NCBI RefSeq assembly: GCF_001870735.1
Contig: NZ_MORL01000005.1
Location: 145,736 to 209,735, forward strand
Direction of reading: 5' to 3'
Origin: Arsenicibacter rosenii
GTDB taxonomy: Bacteria > Bacteroidota > Bacteroidia > Cytophagales > Spirosomataceae
DNA: 64,000 nt
The notes beneath the pieces are model-generated. The model had not been told where the DNA came from. It saw only the letters and a list, made by a program, of their open reading frames with translations, and made no database searches. The position numbers were made by a program, and so were the translations under genes. Below, piece by piece: positions 1-7,141 of the stretch. Every line of letters begins with the position of its first letter. Positions within the stretch are counted from its first letter, which is position 1.

Positions 1-1
1 G

Positions 2-136
2 CTGGACGCCTACGAATGCAGCGATCTCAACCCTTATGTCAAACAAAAAAAACGGTACCGGCAAACCGAAGCCTATGGGCTCGATGGGGCCGAAAAATTG
101 TTGCTGCGTTTTCTGAAAGACAAGCAGCCCGCCTGA
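2..136 (+). CDS. C-terminal end of an unidentified protein (5' truncated)
   Basis: An open frame enters from the left edge and stops at a TGA at 134-136, giving 44 residues that end in LLLRFLKDKQPA. The segment is basic and soluble-looking, with no membrane segment or motif I recognise. The overlapping 75-residue frame that starts at 16 runs through this stop into the operator region and I treat it as a shadow. I cannot assign a family from this tail. It lies on the same strand as the BlaI-type repressor but is separated from it by the operator dyads, so it is probably a separate transcription unit. Confidence 0.5.
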   Translation: MDAYECSDLNPYVKQKKRYRQTEAYGLDGAEKLLLRFLKDKQPA

Positions 137-176
137 TTATAAGGTCAGAAAAAAAAATTCACCCCGGTATTGACAT

Positions 177-218
177 TACGAAGACTTTCGTAGACCTTTA
201 CTACGAAATCTTTCGTAG
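177..218 (+). promoter_or_regulatory. Tandem dyad operator, probable BlaI-type repressor binding sites
   Basis: Two near-identical palindromes precede the repressor gene. The first, at 177-192, has arms TACGAA and TTCGTA. The second, at 201-218, has arms CTACGAAA and TTTCGTAG around a 2-base centre. Their centres are 25 bp apart, and the second ends 5 bases before the start codon, so a bound repressor would block transcription. A TTGACA-like hexamer lies at 170-175 just upstream. BlaI/MecI proteins are known to bind dyads and to repress their own operons. The assignment to the adjacent gene is inference from position and symmetry. Confidence 0.7.
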
Positions 219-223
219 ATACT

Positions 224-601
224 ATGAAACCAACAGATGCTGAACTGGAAATCCTACAGGTACTCTGGTCGAAAGGCCCGAGTACCGTCAGGCAGGTCCA
301 TGATGAACTTACTAAAACACGGGATGTCGGCTATACGACTACGCTGAAGCTCATGCAGATTATGCAGGAGAAGAGTATTCTGGGCCGTACGGAGGAGGCC
401 CGTTCTCACGTTTACCACGTCCTGATCGGTGAAGAGGAAACCCAGAAAAGCCTGCTTGACCGTTTTGTAGAAACAGCCTTTCGCGGATCGGCCACGAAAC
501 TGGTCATTCAGGCCCTCGGCCAGCATAAAGCCAGCCGCGAGGAACTGGACGAAATCCGTGCGCTGCTGAACGAGCAGCTCAATCAGAACTCCCCTGACTA
601 A
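224..601 (+). CDS. BlaI/MecI/CopY family transcriptional repressor
   Basis: This 125-residue protein has the usual length and layout of the BlaI/MecI family. A winged helix-turn-helix covers about residues 4-70, beginning DAELEILQVLWSKGPSTV and including the TTLKLMQIMQEK recognition region. A C-terminal dimerisation helix region follows at about 75-120. Family members repress a neighbouring protease-sensor gene and are cleaved or inactivated on signal. Here the next gene, 20 bases downstream on the same strand, encodes an M56 membrane metalloprotease, which is the standard pairing. The two dyads immediately upstream are the likely autoregulatory operator. No beta-lactamase gene is present, so the regulated stress is unknown. 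Confidence 0.9.
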   Translation: MKPTDAELEILQVLWSKGPSTVRQVHDELTKTRDVGYTTTLKLMQIMQEKSILGRTEEARSHVYHVLIGEEETQKSLLDRFVETAFRGSATKLVIQALGQHKASREELDEIRALLNEQLNQNSPD

Positions 602-621
602 ACCTTAAACACATTTCACTA

Positions 622-2934
622 ATGAACATGCAGCAGTTTTCACACCCGGCAGTCTGGGCCCTTGGCTGGATGCTGGTCCATGCCCTCTGGCAAGGGTTTG
701 CCCTGGTTTTACCCGTGGCGATTGGTTTCCACCTGCTCCGGAAACGCAGTGCCCGTCTACGCTATAACCTTGGGGTTGGTACATTACTGGTACAGGTTAT
801 CGTATCGGCCGGTACATTTCTGTATTACTACTGGCCGCTCCGGGAAATGCCGGCCGCAACCGGTATGCCTACCGGATCATTCCCTTATACCTTCTCGCCA
901 ACCATGCAGATTCAGGCTACCCACATGCCATGGTATACCCTGTTACAGCAGTTTGTGGAGGCTCATATGCCCGAAATTGTGGTTTGCTGGCTCATTGGCG
1001 TGGCGGTATTCATGGTCCGGCTGGCCGGGGGCTGGCTGTATCTTCAGCACCTGAAACGTACGGCTTACCAGATTACGGATCAGGCAGTACTCGAATTAGC
1101 GGTTGCCTTGCAGGAGTACCTGGGCCTGACACGAGTCATCCATATTGCCGAATCGGCGGCGATCCGCGTCCCGATGGTCATTGGTATGATCAAACCGGTG
1201 GTTCTCTTGCCGGTTGGCCTGGTCAACGGACTTAGCCTGCGCCAGGTGGAAGCCGTTCTGGCTCATGAGTTCGCCCACATCAAACGGGCTGACTTCGCTA
1301 TCAATATCCTCCAGTCGGTAATTGAAGTGCTCTTCTTTTTCCACCCTGCGCTGTGGTGGTTATCGGCCCGCGTCCGCGAAGAGCGCGAACTTTGCTGCGA
1401 TGATATTGCCATTGATGTATGCGGGGATGCCCGTATTCTGGCCCGGGCACTGGCCGATGTGGAAGAGTTTGCGCAGTCACCGGCACTGGCCATGAGCCTT
1501 GCCTCCAACCGGAAACAGTTGCTGCACCGGGTGCGCCGGATGCTGGGTGTGCCGGTGAAACCGTTTATCTCCAACCGCAGTCTGGCCGGTCTGACCCTGG
1601 CAACCATCCTGCTGTTCAGCGTTTCGGTATACGCCGTTCAGGAAAATATAACGGATGAAACCAAACCTAAAGTGACGAGCCGCCCGAAGAAAACCGGAAA
1701 AACCGAGATCGTGTTTTCGGACGGGAAGCAACTGGAATCAGTTATCTGGAACGGGGAAACGTTTTCGCCGGAGCGTGTAAAGAAAATGCAGAAACTCCTG
1801 AGCGACCTTGAAACCGGTGCCATCCAGCTCACAAGCGTACAGAATCCGGAAGAACAGGAACTGCTGGGGAATTTGATAGAAAGCAGTCGGGGTATGGCAG
1901 ACAGAACGCTTACACTAACCAGTGGGCTGGAAGGCTTCGCCTCATCCGGTGTCAATATCCTTGCCGGCAAACTTCCCGATTTTACAGCCGTTCAGATAAC
2001 TGATTCTGTATTAACAATGAATGGCTGGGCCAAGGTTACAGACTACACTATTTCACGGGATTCGGTTCCTGTAGAAGTAACATCAAAAGAACGCGCCCTG
2101 ATCGACCGGAAAATTCAGTATGAGAAACAGTTGCAACGGCAAACGCTGAGTGAGGGCATGATTGACAGTCTCCGGCAGGCTACCGAATCACTGCACCGAC
2201 AGATGGAAGCCCTGCAACGACAACAGGAACGGGAAAACTTTAAGCTTGAGGAATTTCAGCGGAAGGAGGAACTCCTGCAATGGAAGAAACAGAAGCTGAT
2301 GGAGCAGCGGGCAGCTGTCATTGAGAAAAACCGGCGCTCTCTCTACGCGACGAAGCAACAACTCTCTGAGGCCGATCTGGAAAAGCTGATGCGTGATGGC
2401 GAAGCAAAGATCAAGGAAAGCGAGGCGCAGATTGAAGCCCTGAGCAAAGACATGGAAAAGCTGCAGCAGACGCAGGAAGAGGCACGCCAGCCTTATCAGA
2501 AACTGGAGCGTCAGATGGAGCAGCTCGAACGGCAGCAGGAGGAATTGATGCGGCAGCAGGAACGGCATTTTGAAGCTTTATCACGCGCAGATGCACACCT
2601 GTCTGGTTTTGGGTATGTTGTCACGCCCGGCAACACCGCCCGTGTACCGCGCACGCCAAGAGCCGCCAGAGCTCCCCGGGTACCTCGTGCTCCCCGCGTC
2701 GTAAGCGGTGTGCCGACACTGGCTACGCCACCGGAACCACCACATGCGCTAAGTCCGGCCGCTCCACCGGAACCCGTTACCGTCGAAGGCCATCTCCTGC
2801 CCCCCGACCCGCTTGACCCGATTACCATTGAAGGGAGGCCGGCTCCTCCACGGATTCAGAAAGCACCGCGGACCAGGACTAAGTGGAAGCGCGTACCAGC
2901 TCCAGCCAACGTTCCGAAGCCTGAAGAAGATTGA
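622..2934 (+). CDS. M56 (BlaR1/MecR1-like) membrane metalloprotease with coiled-coil and proline-rich tail
   Basis: The 770-residue protein has an N-terminal M56 peptidase module. Membrane segments lie at about 10-37, 50-70 and 115-140, the zinc motif HEFAH is at 215-219, and a downstream glutamate sits in the ERELCCDD region at 254-261. A further membrane span is at about 321-339. After this the chain is not the penicillin-binding sensor domain of BlaR1. It has about 150 residues of unknown type, a Gln/Glu/Arg-rich coiled coil (about 485-655), and a Pro/Arg/Ala-rich tail (about 660-770). It probably senses a signal across the inner membrane and relieves repression by the BlaI-type protein encoded just upstream. 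The ligand is unknown. Confidence 0.85.
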   Translation: MNMQQFSHPAVWALGWMLVHALWQGFALVLPVAIGFHLLRKRSARLRYNLGVGTLLVQVIVSAGTFLYYYWPLREMPAATGMPTGSFPYTFSPTMQIQATHMPWYTLLQQFVEAHMPEIVVCWLIGVAVFMVRLAGGWLYLQHLKRTAYQITDQAVLELAVALQEYLGLTRVIHIAESAAIRVPMVIGMIKPVVLLPVGLVNGLSLRQVEAVLAHEFAHIKRADFAINILQSVIEVLFFFHPALWWLSARVREERELCCDDIAIDVCGDARILARALADVEEFAQSPALAMSLASNRKQLLHRVRRMLGVPVKPFISNRSLAGLTLATILLFSVSVYAVQENITDETKPKVTSRPKKTGKTEIVFSDGKQLESVIWNGETFSPERVKKMQKLLSDLETGAIQLTSVQNPEEQELLGNLIESSRGMADRTLTLTSGLEGFASSGVNILAGKLPDFTAVQITDSVLTMNGWAKVTDYTISRDSVPVEVTSKERALIDRKIQYEKQLQRQTLSEGMIDSLRQATESLHRQMEALQRQQERENFKLEEFQRKEELLQWKKQKLMEQRAAVIEKNRRSLYATKQQLSEADLEKLMRDGEAKIKESEAQIEALSKDMEKLQQTQEEARQPYQKLERQMEQLERQQEELMRQQERHFEALSRADAHLSGFGYVVTPGNTARVPRTPRAARAPRVPRAPRVVSGVPTLATPPEPPHALSPAAPPEPVTVEGHLLPPDPLDPITIEGRPAPPRIQKAPRTRTKWKRVPAPANVPKPEED

Positions 2935-2944
2935 TTATTAATGG

Positions 2945-3000
2945 ATAATGAACAATGGATAATGACAGTCGCCCCTTACTCATTATCCATTGTTCATTAT
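2945..3000. repeat. Perfect 21-bp inverted repeat between convergent genes
   Basis: Arms at 2945-2965 and 2980-3000 are exact reverse complements, with a 14-base loop. The arm is AT-rich and contains AACAATGGATAATGA. The element fills the gap between the M56 gene and the convergent reductase gene and may terminate transcription from both sides. A diverged copy sits at 33823-33874, where 18 bases of the arm match at 16 positions. This points to a dispersed repeat family rather than a simple terminator. Confidence 0.8.
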
Positions 3001-3014
3001 TCCTTAATTCCCTC

Positions 3015-4082
3015 TTACTCAATCTCGATCACCACATCTTTTGTCAGCGGATGAGCGACGCAGGTAAGCACATAACCGGCTTTCAGCTCTGATTCGGTCA
3101 GGCCATCTTCTTCGTCGAGTTTTACCTTACCCGACGTACACATACCCAGACAGGCCGTACACATGCCCGCCTGACACGAATACGGCAAATCGATATCCAG
3201 CTCCAGGGCTGCTTCCAGAATGGTCTGATGGGGCGCTACCGGAAACTTATATTCGCTGCCTTCGTACAGTACCGTTACTTCCGGCGTACCACTGCTTTCT
3301 TCTGTTGTATTTTCAACGACCTCGCCAGGCGTGGGAGCCGCTGTCAGGAAGCTTTCTTTAAATACACGTTCGGCTGAGACGCCGAGTATGTTCAGGCCAC
3401 TACGAACTTCGTCCATCATACCATCCGGGCCACACAGATAAAAACTGGCTGTCTGCCGCTCTGAAGCCGGCATATCTTCCAGCAGTCTCACCAGCATGTG
3501 CTGATTTAAACGGCCCGACAGACCATTCCAGCCCGCTTCAGGCTGACTCAGTATGTGTGTGACCTGAAAGCGATTGACGCCATATGCCTGCTCCATAGCA
3601 TCCAGATGGGCCTTGAAAATAATCGACTCCTGATTCCGGCTGCCATAAACCAGCCATACTTTACTCTTCGGTTCGGTATGCAGAATCGATTTGGCCATTG
3701 AAAACAAGGGCGTAATACCACTCCCCGCTCCGATCAGTACCACCTGCCGGCTGTTGCTGCCGTCAAGTTTCGGAACAAAGGTTCCCATTGGTTCCAGACT
3801 TTCCAGCACATCGCCCGGTTTCAGACGATCCAGCAGATAATTGGAAACAAGGCCCCCCGGCACCCGCTTAATGGTTACTGACAGCGACACATCTGTATGC
3901 GGCGAGCTCGACATGGAGTACGAACGGCGCACTTTCTGCCCGTTTACCGTCAATAGAAATGTCAGGAATTGTCCGGGCTGGTAGCGGACTTCTTCGTTGA
4001 TCGGATGCCAGAAGCTAACCGTTACAGCATCCGGCGTTTCACGCGTAATATCTTTTACTTTCAGAAAATAACGACTTGCCAT
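3015..4082 (-). CDS. Ferredoxin-NADP reductase-like oxidoreductase with C-terminal 2Fe-2S domain (PaaE-like)
   Basis: The 355-residue protein has three modules. An FAD-binding barrel (about 5-105) carries RSYS at 53-56. A pyridine-nucleotide domain (about 110-235) carries GAGSGITP at 118-125. A plant-type ferredoxin domain (about 265-355) has cysteines 303, 308, 311 and 341 in the CX4CX2CX29C pattern. This architecture matches the reductases of multicomponent oxygenases (PaaE, HmpX-like), which pass electrons from NAD(P)H to an oxygenase or desaturase. No oxygenase component is encoded nearby, so the partner is unknown and the paa name should not be transferred. A hairpin lies in the leader just upstream of the start. 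Confidence 0.85.
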   Translation of the reverse strand: MASRYFLKVKDITRETPDAVTVSFWHPINEEVRYQPGQFLTFLLTVNGQKVRRSYSMSSSPHTDVSLSVTIKRVPGGLVSNYLLDRLKPGDVLESLEPMGTFVPKLDGSNSRQVVLIGAGSGITPLFSMAKSILHTEPKSKVWLVYGSRNQESIIFKAHLDAMEQAYGVNRFQVTHILSQPEAGWNGLSGRLNQHMLVRLLEDMPASERQTASFYLCGPDGMMDEVRSGLNILGVSAERVFKESFLTAAPTPGEVVENTTEESSGTPEVTVLYEGSEYKFPVAPHQTILEAALELDIDLPYSCQAGMCTACLGMCTSGKVKLDEEDGLTESELKAGYVLTCVAHPLTKDVVIEIE

Positions 4083-4095
4083 AATTGACGCGATG

Positions 4096-4121
4096 CAACA
4101 TGGCCTCCATGGCGCATGTTG
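4096..4121 (-). other. Leader hairpin upstream of the 2Fe-2S reductase gene
   Basis: Arms CAACATGGCC (4096-4105) and GGCGCATGTTG (4111-4121) pair with one bulged base and a 5-base loop, starting 14 bases before the reductase start codon. It could affect translation or mRNA stability. Nothing identifies it as a known riboswitch. Confidence 0.35.
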
Positions 4122-4193
4122 TGCTTAGTAATTGAATAGTGAGGTTGCCTATGTAACAACGACCTACCCGGTGTAGTTTGTAAAAAGAAAAAA

Positions 4194-5054
4194 TTATCCG
4201 TTTCGGGAGCTGATTTGCCGGTGATACCTCACCAGTCCATCGCCCGGCGCTTTCAGAATATCGCCCATGCGACAGCTGTTACCGGTTACTTCATCCCGCA
4301 ATATCTCCGCAAAATACCAGGCAATTGACCCCACAAAATGTACCGGCCAATCGGCTGCTTCAGGAAAAGGCTTCACATAAATAGTGAGAAAATCACGGAA
4401 CGCCTGCCGGACCAGCTGCTGTACGTAAGGGTGTGTCAGATGCTCGGACAAGAACGGCGTAAACGCCGCAAAATACCGGTTCGGGAAGGGTTTCCGGTAG
4501 GCATTTTCGAGCAGTGTGGCGCGATCAAGCTGATACTGCCGGTCGAAAACCTCCCGCAATCCGGCAGGCATCCGGTGCTGAAAGGCATCGCGGACCAGCG
4601 TTTTGCCTAGATAGCCGCCACTGCCTTCGTCGCCTAGCCAGAAGCCAAGGGGTTGTCCCCAGCGCACGATCTCATGGCCATCGTAACAACAGGCATTCGA
4701 ACCCGTTCCCAGAATACAGACAATCCCCTGTTCCTGCCCGGCAGCTCCTCTTGCCGCACCTACCATATCACTGGCGACCTCTACAGCCGTCAGGCCCGGA
4801 AACAACGTCCGCAGGGCCGTTTCGACCGTTCCGCAGGAAGCCGGGCTGTTGCATCCGGTGCCGTAATAAAAAATCCGGCTGACGCTTTCCGGATCAATTG
4901 ACGGAATCAGTTGTTGCCGCAGTTTTGTAATAATCTGTTCCGAGTCTTCGAAATAAGGATTAATCCCGTCACTAATTACCTGCTGCGCCGAATCAGGGGT
5001 TGCCAACAACCGCCAGTCTGTTTTAGTTGATCCGCTGTCTGCTAGTAAAATCAT
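4194..5054 (-). CDS. BadF/BadG/BcrA/BcrD-type ATPase, N-acetylglucosamine kinase-like
   Basis: The 286-residue protein has the actin/hexokinase-like ATPase fold signatures. The phosphate-1 motif DSGSTKTDW is at 6-14, the phosphate-2 motif ILGTGSN is at 114-120, and GDEGSGGYLG is at 141-150. Its length and N-terminus fit the BadF/BadG/BcrA/BcrD Pfam family in its single-domain form, many of which are annotated as N-acetylglucosamine kinases in Bacteroidota. It would phosphorylate an amino sugar in the cytoplasm, possibly from wall recycling. There are no iron-sulfur cysteines of the benzoyl-CoA reductase activators. The substrate is inferred from the family only. It is separated from its neighbours by about 110 and 75 bases and is probably monocistronic. 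Confidence 0.8.
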   Translation of the reverse strand: MILLADSGSTKTDWRLLATPDSAQQVISDGINPYFEDSEQIITKLRQQLIPSIDPESVSRIFYYGTGCNSPASCGTVETALRTLFPGLTAVEVASDMVGAARGAAGQEQGIVCILGTGSNACCYDGHEIVRWGQPLGFWLGDEGSGGYLGKTLVRDAFQHRMPAGLREVFDRQYQLDRATLLENAYRKPFPNRYFAAFTPFLSEHLTHPYVQQLVRQAFRDFLTIYVKPFPEAADWPVHFVGSIAWYFAEILRDEVTGNSCRMGDILKAPGDGLVRYHRQISSRNG

Positions 5055-5130
5055 ATGGTTTCAGTCCCTCTTTCGCTTATGAAGTAAGTTCATATACGAA
5101 TCGGGGGTATCGTTCGTTTATAGATATGCA

Positions 5131-5367
5131 TCAGGCCAGCCGGCCCACTGCCGTAAACCGACCGAAGACCTGTTCCGTATGCGGGGCATCGGCCAGTTCA
5201 TCGGTTAAGTCCTGCCCGGCCCAATGTTCATAATGCCTGCCATTACGCCAAAGCCTTGAGCGGCTCACATCGTAAATGATGCCGCGACAGGCAATCCAGA
5301 TTTCTTCACGGTCTGATCCGTTCCGTAAAGCAAGCTGGGCGCGGGTGTAAACCGGTAATCCGTTCAA
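5131..5367 (-). CDS. Small cytochrome b5-like haem-binding protein
   Basis: This 78-residue protein is a minimal cytochrome b5-like domain of the type called predicted haem/steroid-binding protein. It has the VYTRAQLALRNG start and WIACRGIIYDVSRSRLW, equivalent to the b5 core strand. GRHYEHWAGQDLT and APHTEQ follow, giving H45/H48 and H63 as candidate axial haem ligands. There is no signal peptide or membrane anchor, so it is probably a cytoplasmic electron carrier or haem/sterol-like ligand binder. It is transcribed divergently from the lipoprotein gene. No redox partner is obvious apart from the 2Fe-2S reductase about 1 kb away, which is speculative. Confidence 0.75.
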   Translation of the reverse strand: MNGLPVYTRAQLALRNGSDREEIWIACRGIIYDVSRSRLWRNGRHYEHWAGQDLTDELADAPHTEQVFGRFTAVGRLA

Positions 5368-5458
5368 TGTTCTTTTATTAATTTAGCAACACTCGTCAGC
5401 AAATCGTCGTAATAAATGACAGTTCATCCCGTCAAATATCCGTCTTACGCTGACTCCA

Positions 5459-5491
5459 TTTGCGAATGCACACAAATTTACTGTATCTTTA
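5459..5491 (+). promoter_or_regulatory. Predicted Bacteroidota-type promoter for the lipoprotein gene
   Basis: TTTG at 5459-5462 is followed after 21 bases by TATCTTTA at 5484-5491, one base off the TAnnTTTG consensus of the -7 box. The predicted start of transcription, around 5498, leaves a leader of roughly 20 bases before the ATG at 5520. Confidence 0.5.
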
Positions 5492-5519
5492 ACCACTTGT
5501 GTTACGATTACTAACAATC

Positions 5520-5969
5520 ATGAAAAAGACCTCGCTTGTAGCCTTTTCTTTATTAGTGGGCTTATTCGTCATCATGTCAGGGTGCAAAAAAACGCCGACC
5601 CCACCTGTATCTGAGCGGATTGCTAAAGCCTGGACCGCCCGCATCGTTGACGAAAACCAGACAACTGTTTACACGCGGGGAGGTACCAACAATGTTCGCC
5701 CGGGCTATTCAAGTTTTAAAATCGACCTGAGCAGTGCCACAACAGCTACATTAGTTGAGTTTGACGGCAACCGATTTACAGGACAATGGTCTGTTCCGAG
5801 CGACACCCGCCTGGTACTGAGCAACCTGAATCCACAGCCAACCGGCACCAACGGTACGATTGAATTTACTATCAACAGCCTGAGTGATACTGAGCTGAAA
5901 TTGACCCGTACAACGGCCAGCCAGAAAACAGGCGGTACAATCAACGTCTATACGCTTTCGAATCCGTAA
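5520..5969 (+). CDS. Predicted outer-membrane-directed lipoprotein of unknown function
   Basis: I take the start at the ATG at 5520 rather than 21 bases upstream, because it gives a clean lipoprotein signal. MKK is followed by a hydrophobic core and then MSGC with the lipidated cysteine at residue 22. The mature part (about 127 residues) is rich in Thr, Ser and Asn with predicted beta strands and no cysteine. It resembles small Bacteroidota lipocalin-like or beta-sandwich lipoproteins in general character only. I do not recognise a specific family. A promoter lies at 5459-5491 and an intrinsic terminator at 5996-6022, so it is probably a single-gene unit. Confidence 0.75.
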   Translation: MKKTSLVAFSLLVGLFVIMSGCKKTPTPPVSERIAKAWTARIVDENQTTVYTRGGTNNVRPGYSSFKIDLSSATTATLVEFDGNRFTGQWSVPSDTRLVLSNLNPQPTGTNGTIEFTINSLSDTELKLTRTTASQKTGGTINVYTLSNP

Positions 5970-5995
5970 CCGGAAACGAACATATTTTCTTCCCG

Positions 5996-6022
5996 AGCCG
6001 TTTCTTTCAGGAACGGCTTTTG
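5996..6022 (+). terminator. Intrinsic terminator after the lipoprotein gene
   Basis: Arms AGCCGTT (5996-6002) and AACGGCT (6012-6018) form a stem followed by TTTTG. It lies between the lipoprotein stop codon and the thiL start at 6062. This favours starting thiL downstream of it. Confidence 0.7.
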
Positions 6023-6061
6023 TTATTACCATCCGCTCAGCCAGAGCGATTCAGCATACTT

Positions 6062-7087
6062 ATGACAGATTTGAAAGAATTGGGCGAATTCGGCCTGATT
6101 GACCGGATACGGCAGGCAACGCCCCCGCCGGTTCACTCCGAAACGATCCGGGGTATTGGCGATGATGCCGCCGTTTTTGACTTTGGCGGCGACGAGTTCG
6201 GCCTTATTTCGACGGATATGCTGCTTGAAGGCATACACTTCGACCTGACCTACGTCCCACTGAAACATCTCGGTTTTAAGTCGATTGCCGTCAACGTGTC
6301 CGACATTGCTGCAATGAACGGGATTCCAACGCAGGTAACGGTAAGCATCGGCATGAGCAGCCGCTTTCCGGTCGAGGCAATTGATGAATTATACGAAGGT
6401 ATCCGCGCAGCCTGCGACGCCTATAAAGTTGACCTCATAGGTGGCGACACAACCTCTTCCCGGACCGGTCTTACGATTTCGGTTTCGGTACTGGGCAAAG
6501 TACCTAAAGACCTGATTGCGTACCGTAATACGGCCCAACCCAACGATGTGATCTGTGTAACCGGCGACTTAGGAGCCGCCTACATGGGCCTGCAACTGCT
6601 CGAACGCGAAAAACAGGCTTATATGGCCGATCCGAACATGCAGCCGGAGCTGTCGGAAGAACGCTCCTATCTGCTCCAGCGCCAGCTTCGTCCCGATGCC
6701 CGCACCGACATTGTTCACGAATTACGGGACATGGGCCTGCGCCCGACGGCGATGATTGACGTTTCTGACGGGCTTGCTTCGGAAATTATGCACCTGTGCC
6801 GGCAATCCAATACCGGTGCCGTTATTTTTGACGAAAACGTCCCGATTGATGATCAGACGCATCTGGCCGCTACTGAATTTAAGATCAGTGCGCTGACGGC
6901 CGCACTTAACGGCGGCGAAGATTATGAACTGCTGTTTACCGTCCGCCCGCAGGAGTTTGACGTGCTGAAAAATCATGCCCGAATCACTGCCATTGGCTAT
7001 ATGACAGCCGACCCGAGTCAGATTATTCTGTCGACCCGTGCCGGACAGCATTCACAGCTCCGTGCACAGGGCTGGGGGCATTTTTAA
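6062..7087 (+). CDS. thiL: Thiamine-monophosphate kinase ThiL
   Basis: ThiL phosphorylates thiamine monophosphate to thiamine diphosphate with ATP, the last step of cofactor synthesis. The 341-residue length is typical. Visible motifs are GIGDDAAV at 31-38, STDMLLEGIHFD at about 50-61, SDIAAMNG at 80-87, GGDTTSS at about 127-133, TGDLG at about 167-171, DVSDGLASE, and GGEDYELLF near the end. These are the acidic and glycine-rich loops of the PurM/ThiL superfamily. I chose the ATG at 6062 because the longer frame from 6020 starts inside the upstream terminator and adds 14 residues that do not look like the family. No other thiamine gene is nearby. Confidence 0.95.
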   Translation: MTDLKELGEFGLIDRIRQATPPPVHSETIRGIGDDAAVFDFGGDEFGLISTDMLLEGIHFDLTYVPLKHLGFKSIAVNVSDIAAMNGIPTQVTVSIGMSSRFPVEAIDELYEGIRAACDAYKVDLIGGDTTSSRTGLTISVSVLGKVPKDLIAYRNTAQPNDVICVTGDLGAAYMGLQLLEREKQAYMADPNMQPELSEERSYLLQRQLRPDARTDIVHELRDMGLRPTAMIDVSDGLASEIMHLCRQSNTGAVIFDENVPIDDQTHLAATEFKISALTAALNGGEDYELLFTVRPQEFDVLKNHARITAIGYMTADPSQIILSTRAGQHSQLRAQGWGHF

Positions 7088-7141
7088 GTGATTGATAAGC
7101 AAAGAGCGGCCTATTGGGCCGCTCTTTGCTTATCAATCACT
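7087..7141. terminator. Bidirectional hairpin overlapping both stop codons (thiL / M20 peptidase)
   Basis: Arms 7087-7111 and 7117-7141 are a perfect 25-bp inverted repeat with a 5-base loop. The left arm begins at the last base of the thiL stop codon and the right arm enters the stop codon of the convergent peptidase gene. GC-rich inner pairs and weak outer pairs fit a shared terminator, although long T-runs are absent. Confidence 0.75.

Noticed and set aside
16-243. 75-residue open frame at the left edge
   Set aside because: It overlaps the end of the incoming gene in another frame and runs through the operator dyads into the repressor start. It is not family-like.
6020-6061. Extended ThiL start
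   Set aside because: It begins within the terminator of the preceding gene and adds residues not seen in the family.
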